Numbered from the stretch's first letter, positions 1 through 11,583 are shown. The stretch is 51,318 nt of DNA from Methanobacteriota archaeon (GCA_023434825.1 JAEYSH010000097.1:1-51318); one strand, 5' to 3'. Notes: generated from the sequence alone by a model not told the origin. A program made the numbers and translations.

Positions 1-2490
1 TCTATTGTTTGTATTATAGAAACTGAGTATCTTTGAATACATATAAATCAATTCTTCATAGGATACTTTACACAGTGATGTTGTAGCGTAACTAGGTGCA
101 GCACCATCAGAACTGATGAATGATTTGATTCTCTGAGCTATATCTATGTACTCTGTATTGGCTATCTCTCCATTTGCAAAGTTACTAGCAAATTCGTCAG
201 GTGTAGCTATGTTTTTCAATGGTATTGGTGTGTTTACATTCATATTTAATTGCAATAAACTTTCCACTAGTAGATTTAGGAAATCTGACATTTTTACCTG
301 AACAGAACCTACTAATACGTAATTAGGCAGTATTTTGTTCGTTTCAATGTATGATTTTACATTTACTGCTGCCTTTTTAATTTGTTCAATTGTAAACGAT
401 GGAATGGATGGTTGTTCAATTACAGGTGAAGAAATCTTCAAACTTGAATCCATAGAAACAGTATTTGGTAATCTGTTATTTTCTCCTTGGAAGTTTAATA
501 TCTTTGAATACATGTAAATTATCTGTTCAAATTGAATGTTTCCTAGTGTTGTTGTAGAATAGTTTGGAGCTATTCCACTGGAATCTATGAATGATTTAAT
601 TGTTTGTGCAATGTTTATATATTCTGATAATTTTATGGTTCCTGTTTTAAAGGATCCTGTGGATTCTTGTGGATCTAATATGTGTTCAAGTTTTATAGGT
701 GTTGTTACTCCATTATTTAATTGTAGTACGCCGTTTACCATCAATCTCAAGAATTCTGGCATTGAAACTTGTTTTGTACCAATTGTTACATAATTCGGGA
801 GTTTTTTATTAGTTTCAATATATGATTTAACTCTGCTTCCTGCATCTCTAATTTCACTTAAAGTAAAACTTGGAGGGCTAAGGAAATCCTGGTCAATCAA
901 CCCATATCTAAACAAAACAAATCCAGATGCTCCATTACTTAATGCCGATTTAACATCTTGATTAAGTTCACTTGATGATATTTTATTTGTATCTGAATCT
1001 GAAACATATGTTTGAAGTCCCGCAATTACTGGAGTTCCATTCGATTGTTCTGTAATATATTTTGTTACAGTACCAATCCATGATGAATTCTTATTGTAAT
1101 TTCCCTTATATATCATTGGAACAATGAAATCAAGATACGGTGCTAATTTAGCATAATCTTGACCATAATAATTTCCATTTTGACTACATTCGGGCATTAC
1201 TGCTGCTGAAACTGCTACTTTTGATTTAATCGATTTTACTGCATTATAAACATCGCGAACAAATGAGGTTATTGTTTCTGTCCCATTGGAATGCTTGTAA
1301 GCTGCATTATCACCAACTCCTGAGTATCTGACGTAATCAAGATGGATTCCATCAATATTGTAATTTTTTACAATATCTTTAACCATGTTTAGTAAGAATG
1401 TTCGCTGTGTGGTATTTGCTGGGTCAACCCAATTACCATTAGCATCTTTAAAACATGTAATCCATGCATGAATTCTTATTCCAGAATTTTGAAATTTATT
1501 TAAAACACTGTTAAGTACGCTCTCGTACGTTGGAGTTGAAATCAAATTTGCTTTTATGAAAACATCTGTAATATTAGCATTTTTCAGCTCATCTAAATTC
1601 ACAATCCCGATATCTTCAGCTTTTAACCAAATTCCACGAACATCAGTGAAATTAGGTCCTATCTCCGGCGTATCTTCTGGTGGAGTTACAATAGGAGGTA
1701 AAATCTTCACATTTGAATCCATAGAAACACTATTCGGTAATCTATTATTGGTATTATAGAAACTGATTATCTTTGAATACATGTAAACTAAGGATTCATA
1801 GGAAATTTTACCTAAATTGGTTGTAGCATAATTAGGTGCAACACCATTAGAATTTATAAATTGACTTATTCGATTTGTAACATCAATATAAGCGGATTTA
1901 GTTAATGTTCCACTTTTAAAAGATCCAGTAGAATTTTTAGGAGCGCTTATATCTTTTAAAGTCAACGGTTTTGTTATTCCCTGATTAATCTGCAGTACAC
2001 TTTCAGTCATAAGCAGTAAGAAATCGGAAATTTTAACCTGTAGATTATTTATCTGGACGTAAGCTGGTAATCTGCTGGTTTCAATGAAAGATTTAACTCT
2101 TGAAGCTGCTTCCTTTACTTGATTTACAGTAATGTTATTTACATTGACTGTTTTTATTTCTCCCGCAGCAGCTTGAGGTTCTTCCTGAATATTTTCAGTT
2201 AAATTGTCTGAAATAGTTACGTTTGCAGTATTATTTTGGATCCATTGACTTTTAGGTCCTATTTCTTCAACTGGTTCTTCTGTATCCCGAATATTCTCTG
2301 TGTTATTCTCTAAATTTGTTAAATTTGTTGAATTGGTTATGTTAGTGGGATTTGTTGCGTTTCCTAAGTTTTGCTCATATTCACCTAAATTAGTTAAATT
2401 TTGGTGTTCTGAAGTGGCGTATATACCATTAACACATGTCATTGCTAAATTTAAAACAATAAACATGGTTAACAGCGTTCCTAATTTAAT
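1..2490 (-). CDS. Pseudomurein-binding repeat surface protein with glycosidase-like domain (partial, runs off left edge)
   Basis: An open frame of 830 codons runs from an N-terminal signal peptide to the window edge without a stop; the C-terminus is missing. After an Asn/Thr-rich linker come pseudomurein-binding repeats of about 150 residues: one at about 1660-2140, and two more at about 440-890 and 1-400. Each has the pattern K-S-F/Y-I-E-T-N followed by LP-Y-V. Between the first and second repeats (about 900-1655) lies a TIM-barrel glycosidase-like domain of the GHL10 type, with RGIWLKAEDI at its start and DGIHLDYVRYSG, the expected acidic active-site strand. The role is probably cell-wall binding and perhaps glycan cleavage outside the cell; substrate unknown. 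A GGAGG at 2498-2502 sits 7 nt before an in-frame ATT at 2490 that opens a good signal peptide (KLGTLLTMF...). The nearest ATG (2466) is inside the hydrophobic core, and TTG 2511 lies before the Shine-Dalgarno sequence. Confidence 0.85.
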   Translation of the reverse strand, partial: MKLGTLLTMFIVLNLAMTCVNGIYATSEHQNLTNLGEYEQNLGNATNPTNITNSTNLTNLENNTENIRDTEEPVEEIGPKSQWIQNNTANVTISDNLTENIQEEPQAAAGEIKTVNVNNITVNQVKEAASRVKSFIETSRLPAYVQINNLQVKISDFLLLMTESVLQINQGITKPLTLKDISAPKNSTGSFKSGTLTKSAYIDVTNRISQFINSNGVAPNYATTNLGKISYESLVYMYSKIISFYNTNNRLPNSVSMDSNVKILPPIVTPPEDTPEIGPNFTDVRGIWLKAEDIGIVNLDELKNANITDVFIKANLISTPTYESVLNSVLNKFQNSGIRIHAWITCFKDANGNWVDPANTTQRTFLLNMVKDIVKNYNIDGIHLDYVRYSGVGDNAAYKHSNGTETITSFVRDVYNAVKSIKSKVAVSAAVMPECSQNGNYYGQDYAKLAPYLDFIVPMIYKGNYNKNSSWIGTVTKYITEQSNGTPVIAGLQTYVSDSDTNKISSSELNQDVKSALSNGASGFVLFRYGLIDQDFLSPPSFTLSEIRDAGSRVKSYIETNKKLPNYVTIGTKQVSMPEFLRLMVNGVLQLNNGVTTPIKLEHILDPQESTGSFKTGTIKLSEYINIAQTIKSFIDSSGIAPNYSTTTLGNIQFEQIIYMYSKILNFQGENNRLPNTVSMDSSLKISSPVIEQPSIPSFTIEQIKKAAVNVKSYIETNKILPNYVLVGSVQVKMSDFLNLLVESLLQLNMNVNTPIPLKNIATPDEFASNFANGEIANTEYIDIAQRIKSFISSDGAAPSYATTSLCKVSYEELIYMYSKILSFYNTNNR

Positions 2491-2511
2491 TTTATCGCCT
2501 CCATTGTCCAA

Positions 2512-2958
2512 AAAAACTAAAAATATAATACTATATAAACTGAAAGTATTTTTAGAATATACTAGTATTACTTTTAAATATTTTTAGGACATATTAATTA
2601 TTCGTTAGGGATTTATATAAATTTTTTGCTTTAAAATCCAAAAAAAGAGCTTATTAAATCCTTTTTTTTTATTTAAAAAGATATTAAAGTTTATTAAATT
2701 ATCTTATACTAAATAAGCTTTCTCTATTCCTTCTGCGAATAAAAAATCTTAATTTAGGATTATTTTACCCAATAAAAAGCTAATCAAAGTTATTATATAT
2801 CATTCTAAATAGAGAAAAACATTAAATTACTAATTTTAAGTTAGAATAGTTTTCTAGCTCATTTTAGAAAAAGTTACATCTAAGGACTGCAATTATTGCT
2901 GCAGTGATTAAAAAATATTAGATTATAGAGAATATTATTCAAGGGCTTAAAGAAATAA
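2512..2958. other. Intergenic region, no gene seen
   Basis: Very AT-rich spacer upstream of the pseudomurein-binding protein, which is transcribed leftward from here. Several TATA-like stretches are present, for example near 2525-2535 on the minus strand, but none can be singled out. No open frame with a ribosome binding site or coding bias was found. Confidence 0.5.
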
Positions 2959-2959
2959 A

Positions 2960-3153
2960 GTTCGAATAATTTTATACACAATTATTTCTAATCAAGTTAA
3001 TCAGCAGGGAAATACAATTAATACAAATATAAATGGGCACCCAGTACAGTTAAAACTAAAACTATTGGAATGCAAGAAACGGGCTTACCTTTACCATTAA
3101 TGGTTTTAGCATTATTAAAGGTTTTAAGCATGATAATTTTTCTTACTATATAA
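2960..3153 (+). pseudogene. Decayed C-terminal end of a surface protein like the one at 4102-5370
   Basis: Bases 3043-3153 read STVKTKTIGMQETGLP followed by a hydrophobic stretch and a stop. This matches the last 35 codons of the 4102-5370 gene almost base for base. Weaker similarity (ATTTCTAAT, AGTTAATCA) continues upstream to about 2960. There is no start, no upstream domain, and the basic tail is lost (frame ends MIIFLTI). It is therefore a dead remnant of a paralogous surface protein lying 5' of the surviving copy in the same orientation. Confidence 0.8.
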
Positions 3154-3335
3154 AATAATATTATATTTTATATTGCAGTAAAATTTTCTACTCATAAAAC
3201 AGTTATATTCAGCTAAAACTGGCATAATGTGCTTTTTTTTGCGATTTTAATTTTTTTATATTAATATAAAGATTTACTTAAGATGAAATTCGTGAAAGTG
3301 AAGTAATACGTATCATAAATTTAAGATTAGCATCA

Positions 3336-3881
3336 TCATTGGATACATAAAAGAAGATTATCTATAAATTCTTCTATGGCAACATCATAGTCGATGATGT
3401 CGCGTTTAAAATACCTTTCAATATTGATCAAGAGTATGAATGAAAATATGGTAAGTCCCAATGTTCGGGCGTTTATTTTTTCATTTTTGATATTTTCTTC
3501 AATTTGTTTTTCTAAAAAAGTGGTCATTTCACCCATATTTGATTCAAATAGAGGAGATTTTTGAGTTATTGATATAAAGAGGAAATCAAAGTTATCTAAA
3601 GATACTTTTGCGAGATTTTTAACATAACTTTCTAAAAGATCTCTAGAATTTTCAAATTCTTTATCTGTAAATATTGAAAGAAATTCTTTTTCTATTTTTT
3701 CAGTATTTTTAGTTAATATTATGTCATAAAGATTCTTTTTATTTTCAAATTTACGAAACAAAGTGGAGTCATTAACTCCTGCTTTTGCAGCAATATCTCT
3801 GGTAGTCGCTCCTTTATATCCTTTTTCAGCGAATATTTTTAAAGCTGCATCTAGAATCTTTTGTTCAGTTTGATCATTCAT
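3336..3881 (-). CDS. TetR/AcrR family transcriptional regulator
   Basis: A 181-residue protein with the classic TetR N-terminal DNA-binding domain: residues 8-50 read ILDAALKIFAEKGYKGATTRDIAAKAGV, then STLFRKFENKKNLY. The C-terminal ligand domain is all-helical and not recognisable. The length is normal for the family. It is transcribed away from the surface protein gene at 4102, with about 220 bp between the start codons, so autoregulation and control of that neighbour are plausible inferences. The ligand is unknown. Confidence 0.9.
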   Translation of the reverse strand: MNDQTEQKILDAALKIFAEKGYKGATTRDIAAKAGVNDSTLFRKFENKKNLYDIILTKNTEKIEKEFLSIFTDKEFENSRDLLESYVKNLAKVSLDNFDFLFISITQKSPLFESNMGEMTTFLEKQIEENIKNEKINARTLGLTIFSFILLINIERYFKRDIIDYDVAIEEFIDNLLLCIQ

Positions 3882-4025
3882 ATAACAATTTTATTTTTCT
3901 TAAGCTTATTAAAATTATCATCTTAAAACTGTTAAATTTGTTGATTATTTAAAAACAATATTTATTTTTAAATTTAATTAGGTTCTACCTTTTAAATTCT
4001 ATTTTAATGGAATTACTTGGTAACT

Positions 4026-4075
4026 TTTATATAGTGATTAAATATATCTTTATGCATGCATGCAATCGCATGCAA
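4026..4075 (+). promoter_or_regulatory. Promoter with tandem octamer repeat (candidate operator)
   Basis: A TATA box TTTATATA lies at 4026-4033, with a second TATA-like AAATATAT at 4040-4047. About 25 bp downstream of the first, over the expected start site, GCATGCAA occurs at 4058-4065 and again at 4068-4075, a spacing of exactly 10 bp, with further GCAT upstream (4054-4057). This looks like a repressor site covering the transcription start. The divergent TetR gene is the obvious candidate regulator, by position only. Confidence 0.5.
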
Positions 4076-4101
4076 GTATAATTCTAAAGGAGGTGAAAAA
4101 G

Positions 4102-5370
4102 ATTAAGATACAGACAATAATATTAGCACTAACACTTATTTTCACCATTATGCTTTGTGGATCAGCTGCAGCAGCAAATGGTACATGGCACAATGAAACT
4201 GTTGATAATTCAAGTAATAGTATAGGTGAATATACTTCTTTGGCTCTAGATAACTTTGATAATCCACATATAAGCTACTATGATGATACAAATGGTAATT
4301 TAATGTATGCAAGCAAAAATGGAACTAACTGGACTACAGAAATAGTTGATTCTACTGGAAATGTGGGGGAATATACTTCTCTTGCTTTAGATAATTCTGG
4401 AAATCCACACATTAGTTACTATGATAGCACTAATACTGCTTTAAAATATGCTCGTTGGAATGGAATTGCATGGATTTTAACAACTGTTGATAATTCTGCA
4501 GCTGTAGGTCAATATACGTCTTTGGCTTTAGATATTTCAGGTAATCCGCATATAAGTTACTATGATGTGGGAAATGGTAATTTGAAGTATGCTCGCTGGA
4601 ATGGAACTGCATGGATAATTGAAACAGTGGATGGTAATCAACCAACTAACCCTAATGTAGGTAGATTTTCTTCTCTTTCTTTGGATGGTGCCGGAAATCC
4701 ACATATTGCCTACTATGATGATACAAATCATGCCTTGAAGTATGCAAGTAACACTGGAAGTGGTTGGACTTTGGAAACAGTGGATAATGAAAATGACGCA
4801 GGTTGGGATACATCTTTAGCTCTTGATTATGCGGGAAATCCACATATAAGTTATAAACGCGCTAATTCTGGACATGTGAGGTATGCCAGTAAAACTGGAG
4901 GTGTTTGGACAACTGAATTAGTTGATATTAGTGGAGGTGTTGGAGTATTCACTTCATTGGCATTTGATAATGCAGGAAATCCCTATATAAGCTATTATGG
5001 TTATCCCGGACGTTCATTAGCTGTTTCAAGTAAAAATAGGGGTATATGGGGTAAACAAGTTCTTGATGTAGCAATTACTGGTTATTATTCATCATTGGTA
5101 ATTGATAATGCTGGAAACATTCATTTAAGCTACGTTGCAGTTGCAGGATCTTCATATTACTTAAAATATGCAAATTTCATCCTAGACCCGGTTATTTCTA
5201 ATGATTCAGTTAATTCATCAGAAAATTTAACTAGTTCACGTGTAAATGCGGCAACCAGTACAGTTAAAACTAACACTATTGGAATGCAAGAAACAGGTTT
5301 ACCTTTACCATTAATGGTTTTAGCATTATTAATGGTATTAAGCGGTTTAATAATACCTAAAAAGAAATAA
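4102..5370 (+). CDS. Surface protein with tandem SLALD-GNPHISYYD repeats and C-terminal membrane anchor
   Basis: An exported protein of 422 residues: signal peptide (cleavage probably after GSAAAA), then about seven repeats of 45-50 residues. Each repeat has the pattern YTSLALDN-GNPHISYYD, then LKYA, NG-W and a short ETVD strand; the repeat number suggests a beta-propeller-like fold. The C-terminus carries IGMQETGLPLP, a hydrophobic helix and a KKK tail, the same anchor type as in the 7983-10196 gene. GGAGGTGA at 4089-4096 lies 8 nt before an in-frame ATT at 4102. GTG at 4093 is inside the Shine-Dalgarno sequence, and ATG at 4060 has no Shine-Dalgarno sequence and nearly coincides with the predicted transcription start. 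The ATT start is my inference; GTG 4093 is the alternative. Function is unknown, probably cell-surface binding or adhesion. Confidence 0.8.
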   Translation: MKIQTIILALTLIFTIMLCGSAAAANGTWHNETVDNSSNSIGEYTSLALDNFDNPHISYYDDTNGNLMYASKNGTNWTTEIVDSTGNVGEYTSLALDNSGNPHISYYDSTNTALKYARWNGIAWILTTVDNSAAVGQYTSLALDISGNPHISYYDVGNGNLKYARWNGTAWIIETVDGNQPTNPNVGRFSSLSLDGAGNPHIAYYDDTNHALKYASNTGSGWTLETVDNENDAGWDTSLALDYAGNPHISYKRANSGHVRYASKTGGVWTTELVDISGGVGVFTSLAFDNAGNPYISYYGYPGRSLAVSSKNRGIWGKQVLDVAITGYYSSLVIDNAGNIHLSYVAVAGSSYYLKYANFILDPVISNDSVNSSENLTSSRVNAATSTVKTNTIGMQETGLPLPLMVLALLMVLSGLIIPKKK

Positions 5371-5400
5371 TTAAATTTTTATTTTTTTTTCTTTTTTGTT
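5371..5400 (+). terminator. Poly-T transcription terminator
   Basis: T-rich tracts (TTTTTATTTTTTTTTT, then CTTTTTTG) follow directly after the stop codon at 5370. Such tracts are the usual intrinsic terminator in Methanobacteriales. Confidence 0.6.
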
Positions 5401-5964
5401 TAAATATGATTTCATGTGAATAATGGCCAAATTAATCGATTTTAACTACAAAAATTCTTAAGTTTAGTCAATTAATATATGTTAAAAATTAGTTTTAGCC
5501 CCTTAATATACTTGATTTTGCTTTATAATGGTGTTTTGAGCGTGATATTTATAATGATAATTACAAAAATGATACTATTATAGTTTTTAATAATTAAAAT
5601 CTATCCTTAAAAAATTAAGAATTTAAAGATAGGCTTTAATATGTTTGTTTTCATGATTTTAATTTGTTTTTAACTAGTTTTTAAATATTAACTTCATTAG
5701 TTCTTTATAGTTGCGGATAACGAAATTGAATTAATTATTTTTGGTAGAAGTAAGATTTTTATTTTCAATCAACAAATAGGATTTTAAGAGAACATTTAAT
5801 TATTAATTGGAGATGGAATTTTTGATTAATTGGAAATCTTATAGTTATAAGAATAATATTTTAAGATAAGTAGTAATATTTAAAAAGGAATAATATAGCG
5901 TCTATTAGATTTGAAAAACAGTGATTTATTTAATTTTGGAAAAACTAGATAAAGGTGATGGGGT
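5401..5964. other. Long intergenic region with one stem-loop
   Basis: AT-rich spacer without coding signal. An 11-bp stem with one mismatch (CTATCCTTAAA at 5601-5611 with TTTAAAGATAG at 5622-5632) is the only structure noticed. A TATA-like TATTTAAAAAGG at about 5877-5888 and the Shine-Dalgarno sequence AAAGGTGATGG at 5951-5961 belong to the next gene. Confidence 0.4.
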
Positions 5965-7620
5965 ATGGATGTTTATGAGTTAATTGATAAACTGGATGAT
6001 GAAACTAAGGAGAATATAGCTCAAGTTATGTGGATGGAGGAATTTAATGTTGAGGAACTTCTTGAGGAAATAGTTAAGAAATTGGGAAGTAAAAAAAATA
6101 GTAATAAATGCTTTGGGGAGAGAATGAGATACTTGTTAAGTGAAAAGTTAAAAAATCCTGATTCATTCACTCCGAGTTACAAAAATGTTTATGAAACTTT
6201 AAGTGAGTATTCTAAGTCACTTTCACCACATCAAATGTATGCAATGACTTTTTTTCTAGGAATGGATAGCTCTAAAGGTTATAAACCGATACCGGCAAAG
6301 GCCGATTTTAAAATTCCAGAAGATGAAGCCCCTCAATGGGATTATCAATTAGGATGGCATTTTATTGTTGGAAGTTGTATTGGGAATAATGGGAAAGAAT
6401 ATGGTGTTCAATTCATGTTTTGGCAATATGCACTACTTCCTCCAGATATAGCAAAGTATTTTGGACTTTCTGACATTGAAAATCAGTTTATTGAACTGCA
6501 TCTGGCTATAAGTGAAGCTGGAGGAAAACATCACCGTTCTAAGCCCATAGGCGTTGCAGGCACAACAGGGTTGATCGATTTTTCAGATAAACCATTCAAT
6601 TATACACTTGGAATGAATAAAATCGCGTCTTTAAGTGAAGATAGTACATTTCCTATGAGGATAAGGGGAAGGGGATTCGACTTAGATCCAGCTTCACCAT
6701 CTGAAATTGAAGTTGATATTACACTTACACAAACTAAAGGATATTTACTTCAGGGTAAAGAAGGATGTGATCCATGTTGTGGGGGAGTTGGAACTTTATA
6801 TTATTCTGTACCTAACCTCAGGGTAGATCCAGACAGAAGTGTTCTTAGAATCAATAAAGAGGAAGTTTCTTTAAAGAATGGTAAATTCTGGTATGATCAT
6901 CAATGGTGTAATGGAATGCTTCCAGCGGGTAATCCTCGCGTGAAGGTTTTAAGAGCTGCTAATAATATGAATGAAAAGGCTGCAGGGGGATGGGACTGGT
7001 TTATGGCTCAATTTAAGGGTGATCGGGAAATAACAATGGCATCTATACATTCACATGAAATGGTACAGTTTCTTAATCAAGATGGGCCAAATCCTCCAGA
7101 AGCAATGGAAGCTGAAGTTTCAGGGAAATATATAGATGAGGAAAGTAACCCTAAAAATATTAAAGGGACATTAAAGATATCTGAATGGATAAAAAGTGAA
7201 AAATCACAGGATCCCAACTTGTATCCTGTAACGAATACATGGTATCCTCAAAAATGGGAATTCAGTTTTGGGGAAGATGTTCCTGAAGATATTAGGAGTT
7301 TTGTCATGATTCCCATTGTAAATGGAGGTCAATCTGGATTTTTTGCAAATGGATTACATTATTCAGAAGGTGCGGTATATCTAATAGATCCTGCAGGAAA
7401 CTCAATTGGCAGAGGTTTTGCAGAATCAACAGGTTATAGTGACCCTATATTAAATAGACTTAAATTAGCAGGAATTCCAGCAAATGAAGAAATGCAAAAT
7501 AAACTTGAAATACCTAAACCGTCCTTCTTTTTAAAATTAATTAGCTCTTTATACATATTATGGCCTTCAAACAAATCTAAATTAAAAAAATTACTTATAA
7601 ATTGTTTAGATGCTAATTAA
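5965..7620 (+). CDS. CrtC/AttH-like lipocalin-fold protein (carotenoid 1,2-hydratase family)
   Basis: A protein of 551 residues. Residues 1-115 are helical and unrecognised. From about 122 the family signature appears: WDYQLGWHFIVGSCIGNNGKEYGVQFMFW, the counterpart of the W-Y-F-G...G...FGFQ-TFFR segment, then FWYDHQWCN near 310 (family SWMDHEWG), GWDWFMAQF, and YPVTNTWYPQKWEFSF in the second lipocalin half. This family contains carotenoid 1,2-hydratases, hydroxyneurosporene synthase and AttH; real substrates are hydrophobic isoprenoids where known. There is no signal peptide. A CDPCCGG patch near 273 is unusual. No isoprenoid gene lies nearby, so substrate and pathway are open. The start follows AAAGGTGATGGGGT. 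Confidence 0.75.
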   Translation: MDVYELIDKLDDETKENIAQVMWMEEFNVEELLEEIVKKLGSKKNSNKCFGERMRYLLSEKLKNPDSFTPSYKNVYETLSEYSKSLSPHQMYAMTFFLGMDSSKGYKPIPAKADFKIPEDEAPQWDYQLGWHFIVGSCIGNNGKEYGVQFMFWQYALLPPDIAKYFGLSDIENQFIELHLAISEAGGKHHRSKPIGVAGTTGLIDFSDKPFNYTLGMNKIASLSEDSTFPMRIRGRGFDLDPASPSEIEVDITLTQTKGYLLQGKEGCDPCCGGVGTLYYSVPNLRVDPDRSVLRINKEEVSLKNGKFWYDHQWCNGMLPAGNPRVKVLRAANNMNEKAAGGWDWFMAQFKGDREITMASIHSHEMVQFLNQDGPNPPEAMEAEVSGKYIDEESNPKNIKGTLKISEWIKSEKSQDPNLYPVTNTWYPQKWEFSFGEDVPEDIRSFVMIPIVNGGQSGFFANGLHYSEGAVYLIDPAGNSIGRGFAESTGYSDPILNRLKLAGIPANEEMQNKLEIPKPSFFLKLISSLYILWPSNKSKLKKLLINCLDAN

Positions 7621-7679
7621 AAAGCTTTTTAAATCTTAAAACAAAGAATGGCAAAATTTAAGAAAAATAAAAGGTAATA

Positions 7680-7706
7680 TAATTTTTTTATTTTTTTATT
7701 TATTTT
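7680..7706 (+). terminator. Poly-T terminator
   Basis: Two T-runs (TTTTTTTATTTTTTTATTT) about 60 bp after the stop of the CrtC-like gene. Confidence 0.5.
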
Positions 7707-7947
7707 TGCTAAATGTGAGGTATACCAATCAAAAATTTAATTTTAATGGATAATATTCTTTTAAATCGAAAAATAACGTTTATTATACTATTTTAAGTTT
7801 AGATTATTTATTATAATATATTATATTCAGTTCCGGACATATTTTGAGTATATTTATTTTAATGTAAGTTATTTTCATAGATTTTAGAGCATATATTTTG
7901 TAGTGTTATAGTGCGATATGGCGAATTATCGTTTCAAGTATTGAAAA
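7707..7947. other. Convergent intergenic spacer, nothing recognised
   Basis: AT-rich sequence between the tail ends of two convergent genes. No open frame, repeat or RNA structure stood out. Confidence 0.4.
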
Positions 7948-7982
7948 AATATTTCAAAAAAAAAGAGAAAAAAGGAAGGGAT
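7948..7982 (-). terminator. Poly-T terminator of the adhesin gene
   Basis: On the minus strand, directly after the stop codon, the sequence reads TTCCTTTTTTCTCTTTTTTTTT, a typical archaeal terminator. Confidence 0.6.
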
Positions 7983-10196
<2,214 letters not shown>

Positions 10197-10209
10197 GTTT
10201 TCACCCCCT

Positions 10210-10984
10210 TTTACAGTTGATTAATTTAGATTTTTGAGTATTAATTAAAATCAATGTATGGATGCACTCCAAAAAAAAAGATAATTTGAGGTGAAAAACA
10301 TTCCATTAACATTAGACATTGATTAGTTACTTCAAAAAAGGTTAGTTTTTGCCAATATTAATACTTTACTAAAAAAAAACCCTTAACTATCACTTTTCAA
10401 ATGCACTATCCCTCAGACACCATAAAACATAAACGCAATGAATATATAGTGGGAAAAAAACATTTTTAAATTATTAAAAGCTTTTAGGAAAGTGAAAAAT
10501 GTAAATAAATATTAAAGGAAAAATTTGAATGAGCTTAATCAAGGGCCACTTTTTATAAGATTTACAAAAATAAAGAATTAATGAAATAAAATTATAGCTA
10601 TTGTTATAAAAATCTCCAATTTTCCTTAATTTTCAACACAATATCAATAAAAAATATCGTTCACTAATTAAGTGTAATTAGATATAGTTACATAATTAAA
10701 AAGGTTTTTGGAAAAAGAAAATTATATTTAAATCTGTTTCATTTTAAGTAATAAATAAAGTGGAAATAATATTTATTTTCCGATAAATAATATTTGATAT
10801 TTCATCTTTTTTAGGTAATTCAAACTAATATTATGTAATTTAAGGAGATTATATCTCAATTTGCTATAATTACTAACGTAATTAATATTAATTAAAAGAA
10901 CTTAAGCACCACATACATTTACAACTGAATTAGAGTATAAAAAACAAATATAAGATTGAATTAAAAATTACCTCTTGTTAAGGA
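10210..10984. other. Long AT-rich intergenic region
   Basis: About 775 bp between the adhesin and the next coding trace. The adhesin promoter must lie at its left side, but no clear TATA box was found on the minus strand. No open frame with Shine-Dalgarno sequence and no clear repeat was seen. It is the left border of the accessory island. Confidence 0.4.
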
Positions 10985-11238
10985 TTACTTTTTTAAATTT
11001 TCATAAAATAATGGGAATTCTATTCCTATTTCAATCGTGAGTTTTCTTCCAATCTCATCCAATTCCTCTTTGGTTTTAATGACAGGATCATACAAATTAA
11101 TTATCATTCCTACTAATAAAATCCCTGAATTCGTCAAAATGGATTTATAGAGTGTATAATTGACAATCAATATATATATCTGGTTCATAAGTTTTTAAAA
11201 TACCATTAAGATGTTCATATTGTTGTTTAGTAACATTC
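10985..11238 (-). pseudogene. Small unknown gene split between two frames
   Basis: Two overlapping minus-strand frames look like halves of one protein. The first opens at ATG 11238 (MNVTKQQYEHLNGILK, then YEPDIYIDCQLYTL) and stops at 11143. The second, in another frame, covers 11188-10985 and ends GIEFPLFYENLKK. A single frameshift in the 11143-11188 overlap would join them into about 80 residues. Neither half matches a family I know, and the Shine-Dalgarno sequence is weak. It may also be a real short protein starting at 11188. Confidence 0.4.
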
Positions 11239-11583
11239 ATATCTTTAAACTTAAAAATGATTAATTTTTTTGTGGAGTTACAAGGTTACTATCAACTTTT
11301 ACTAATTCAATCAATTAAATCACCAATTCATGATTTAATTTAATAAAGGATAAACATTAATAAAGTAATAAACATAATAATGAATGTATTATAAAAAATA
11401 AAAATATTTATATACTTCCTTATATGTATTATACACAGTATAATGCATATAAGTGAATTAAGCACTATGAATACTATTTTTTAGATTGCCACCGAACTAT
11501 TTTGGGGAAAAAATGAAATGTTTGCCATGAAAATTTAATACTTTCGGTAGATATGGACAATTTAGAAATAAGGAGATTTTTTA
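11239..11583. promoter_or_regulatory. Promoter region and leader of the toxin-antitoxin operon
   Basis: TATA-like ATTTATATAC at about 11406-11415 would start a transcript near 11440 and leave a leader of roughly 140 nt before the ATG at 11584, long for an archaeal gene. AAGGAGAT at 11571-11578 is the ribosome binding site. Short repeats of ATAATG/ATAATGAATG lie at 11370-11395. Upstream of that is AT-rich spacer. Confidence 0.4.

Noticed and set aside
4060..4101. ATG 4060 as start of the surface protein
   Set aside because: It has no Shine-Dalgarno sequence, lies practically at the predicted transcription start, and puts a polar stretch with the real SD in front of the signal peptide.
7860..7945. 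Shared ATATGGCGAA near 7915 and 19267 as a repeat element
   Set aside because: Only about 10 bp match, with no flanking similarity; chance is enough.
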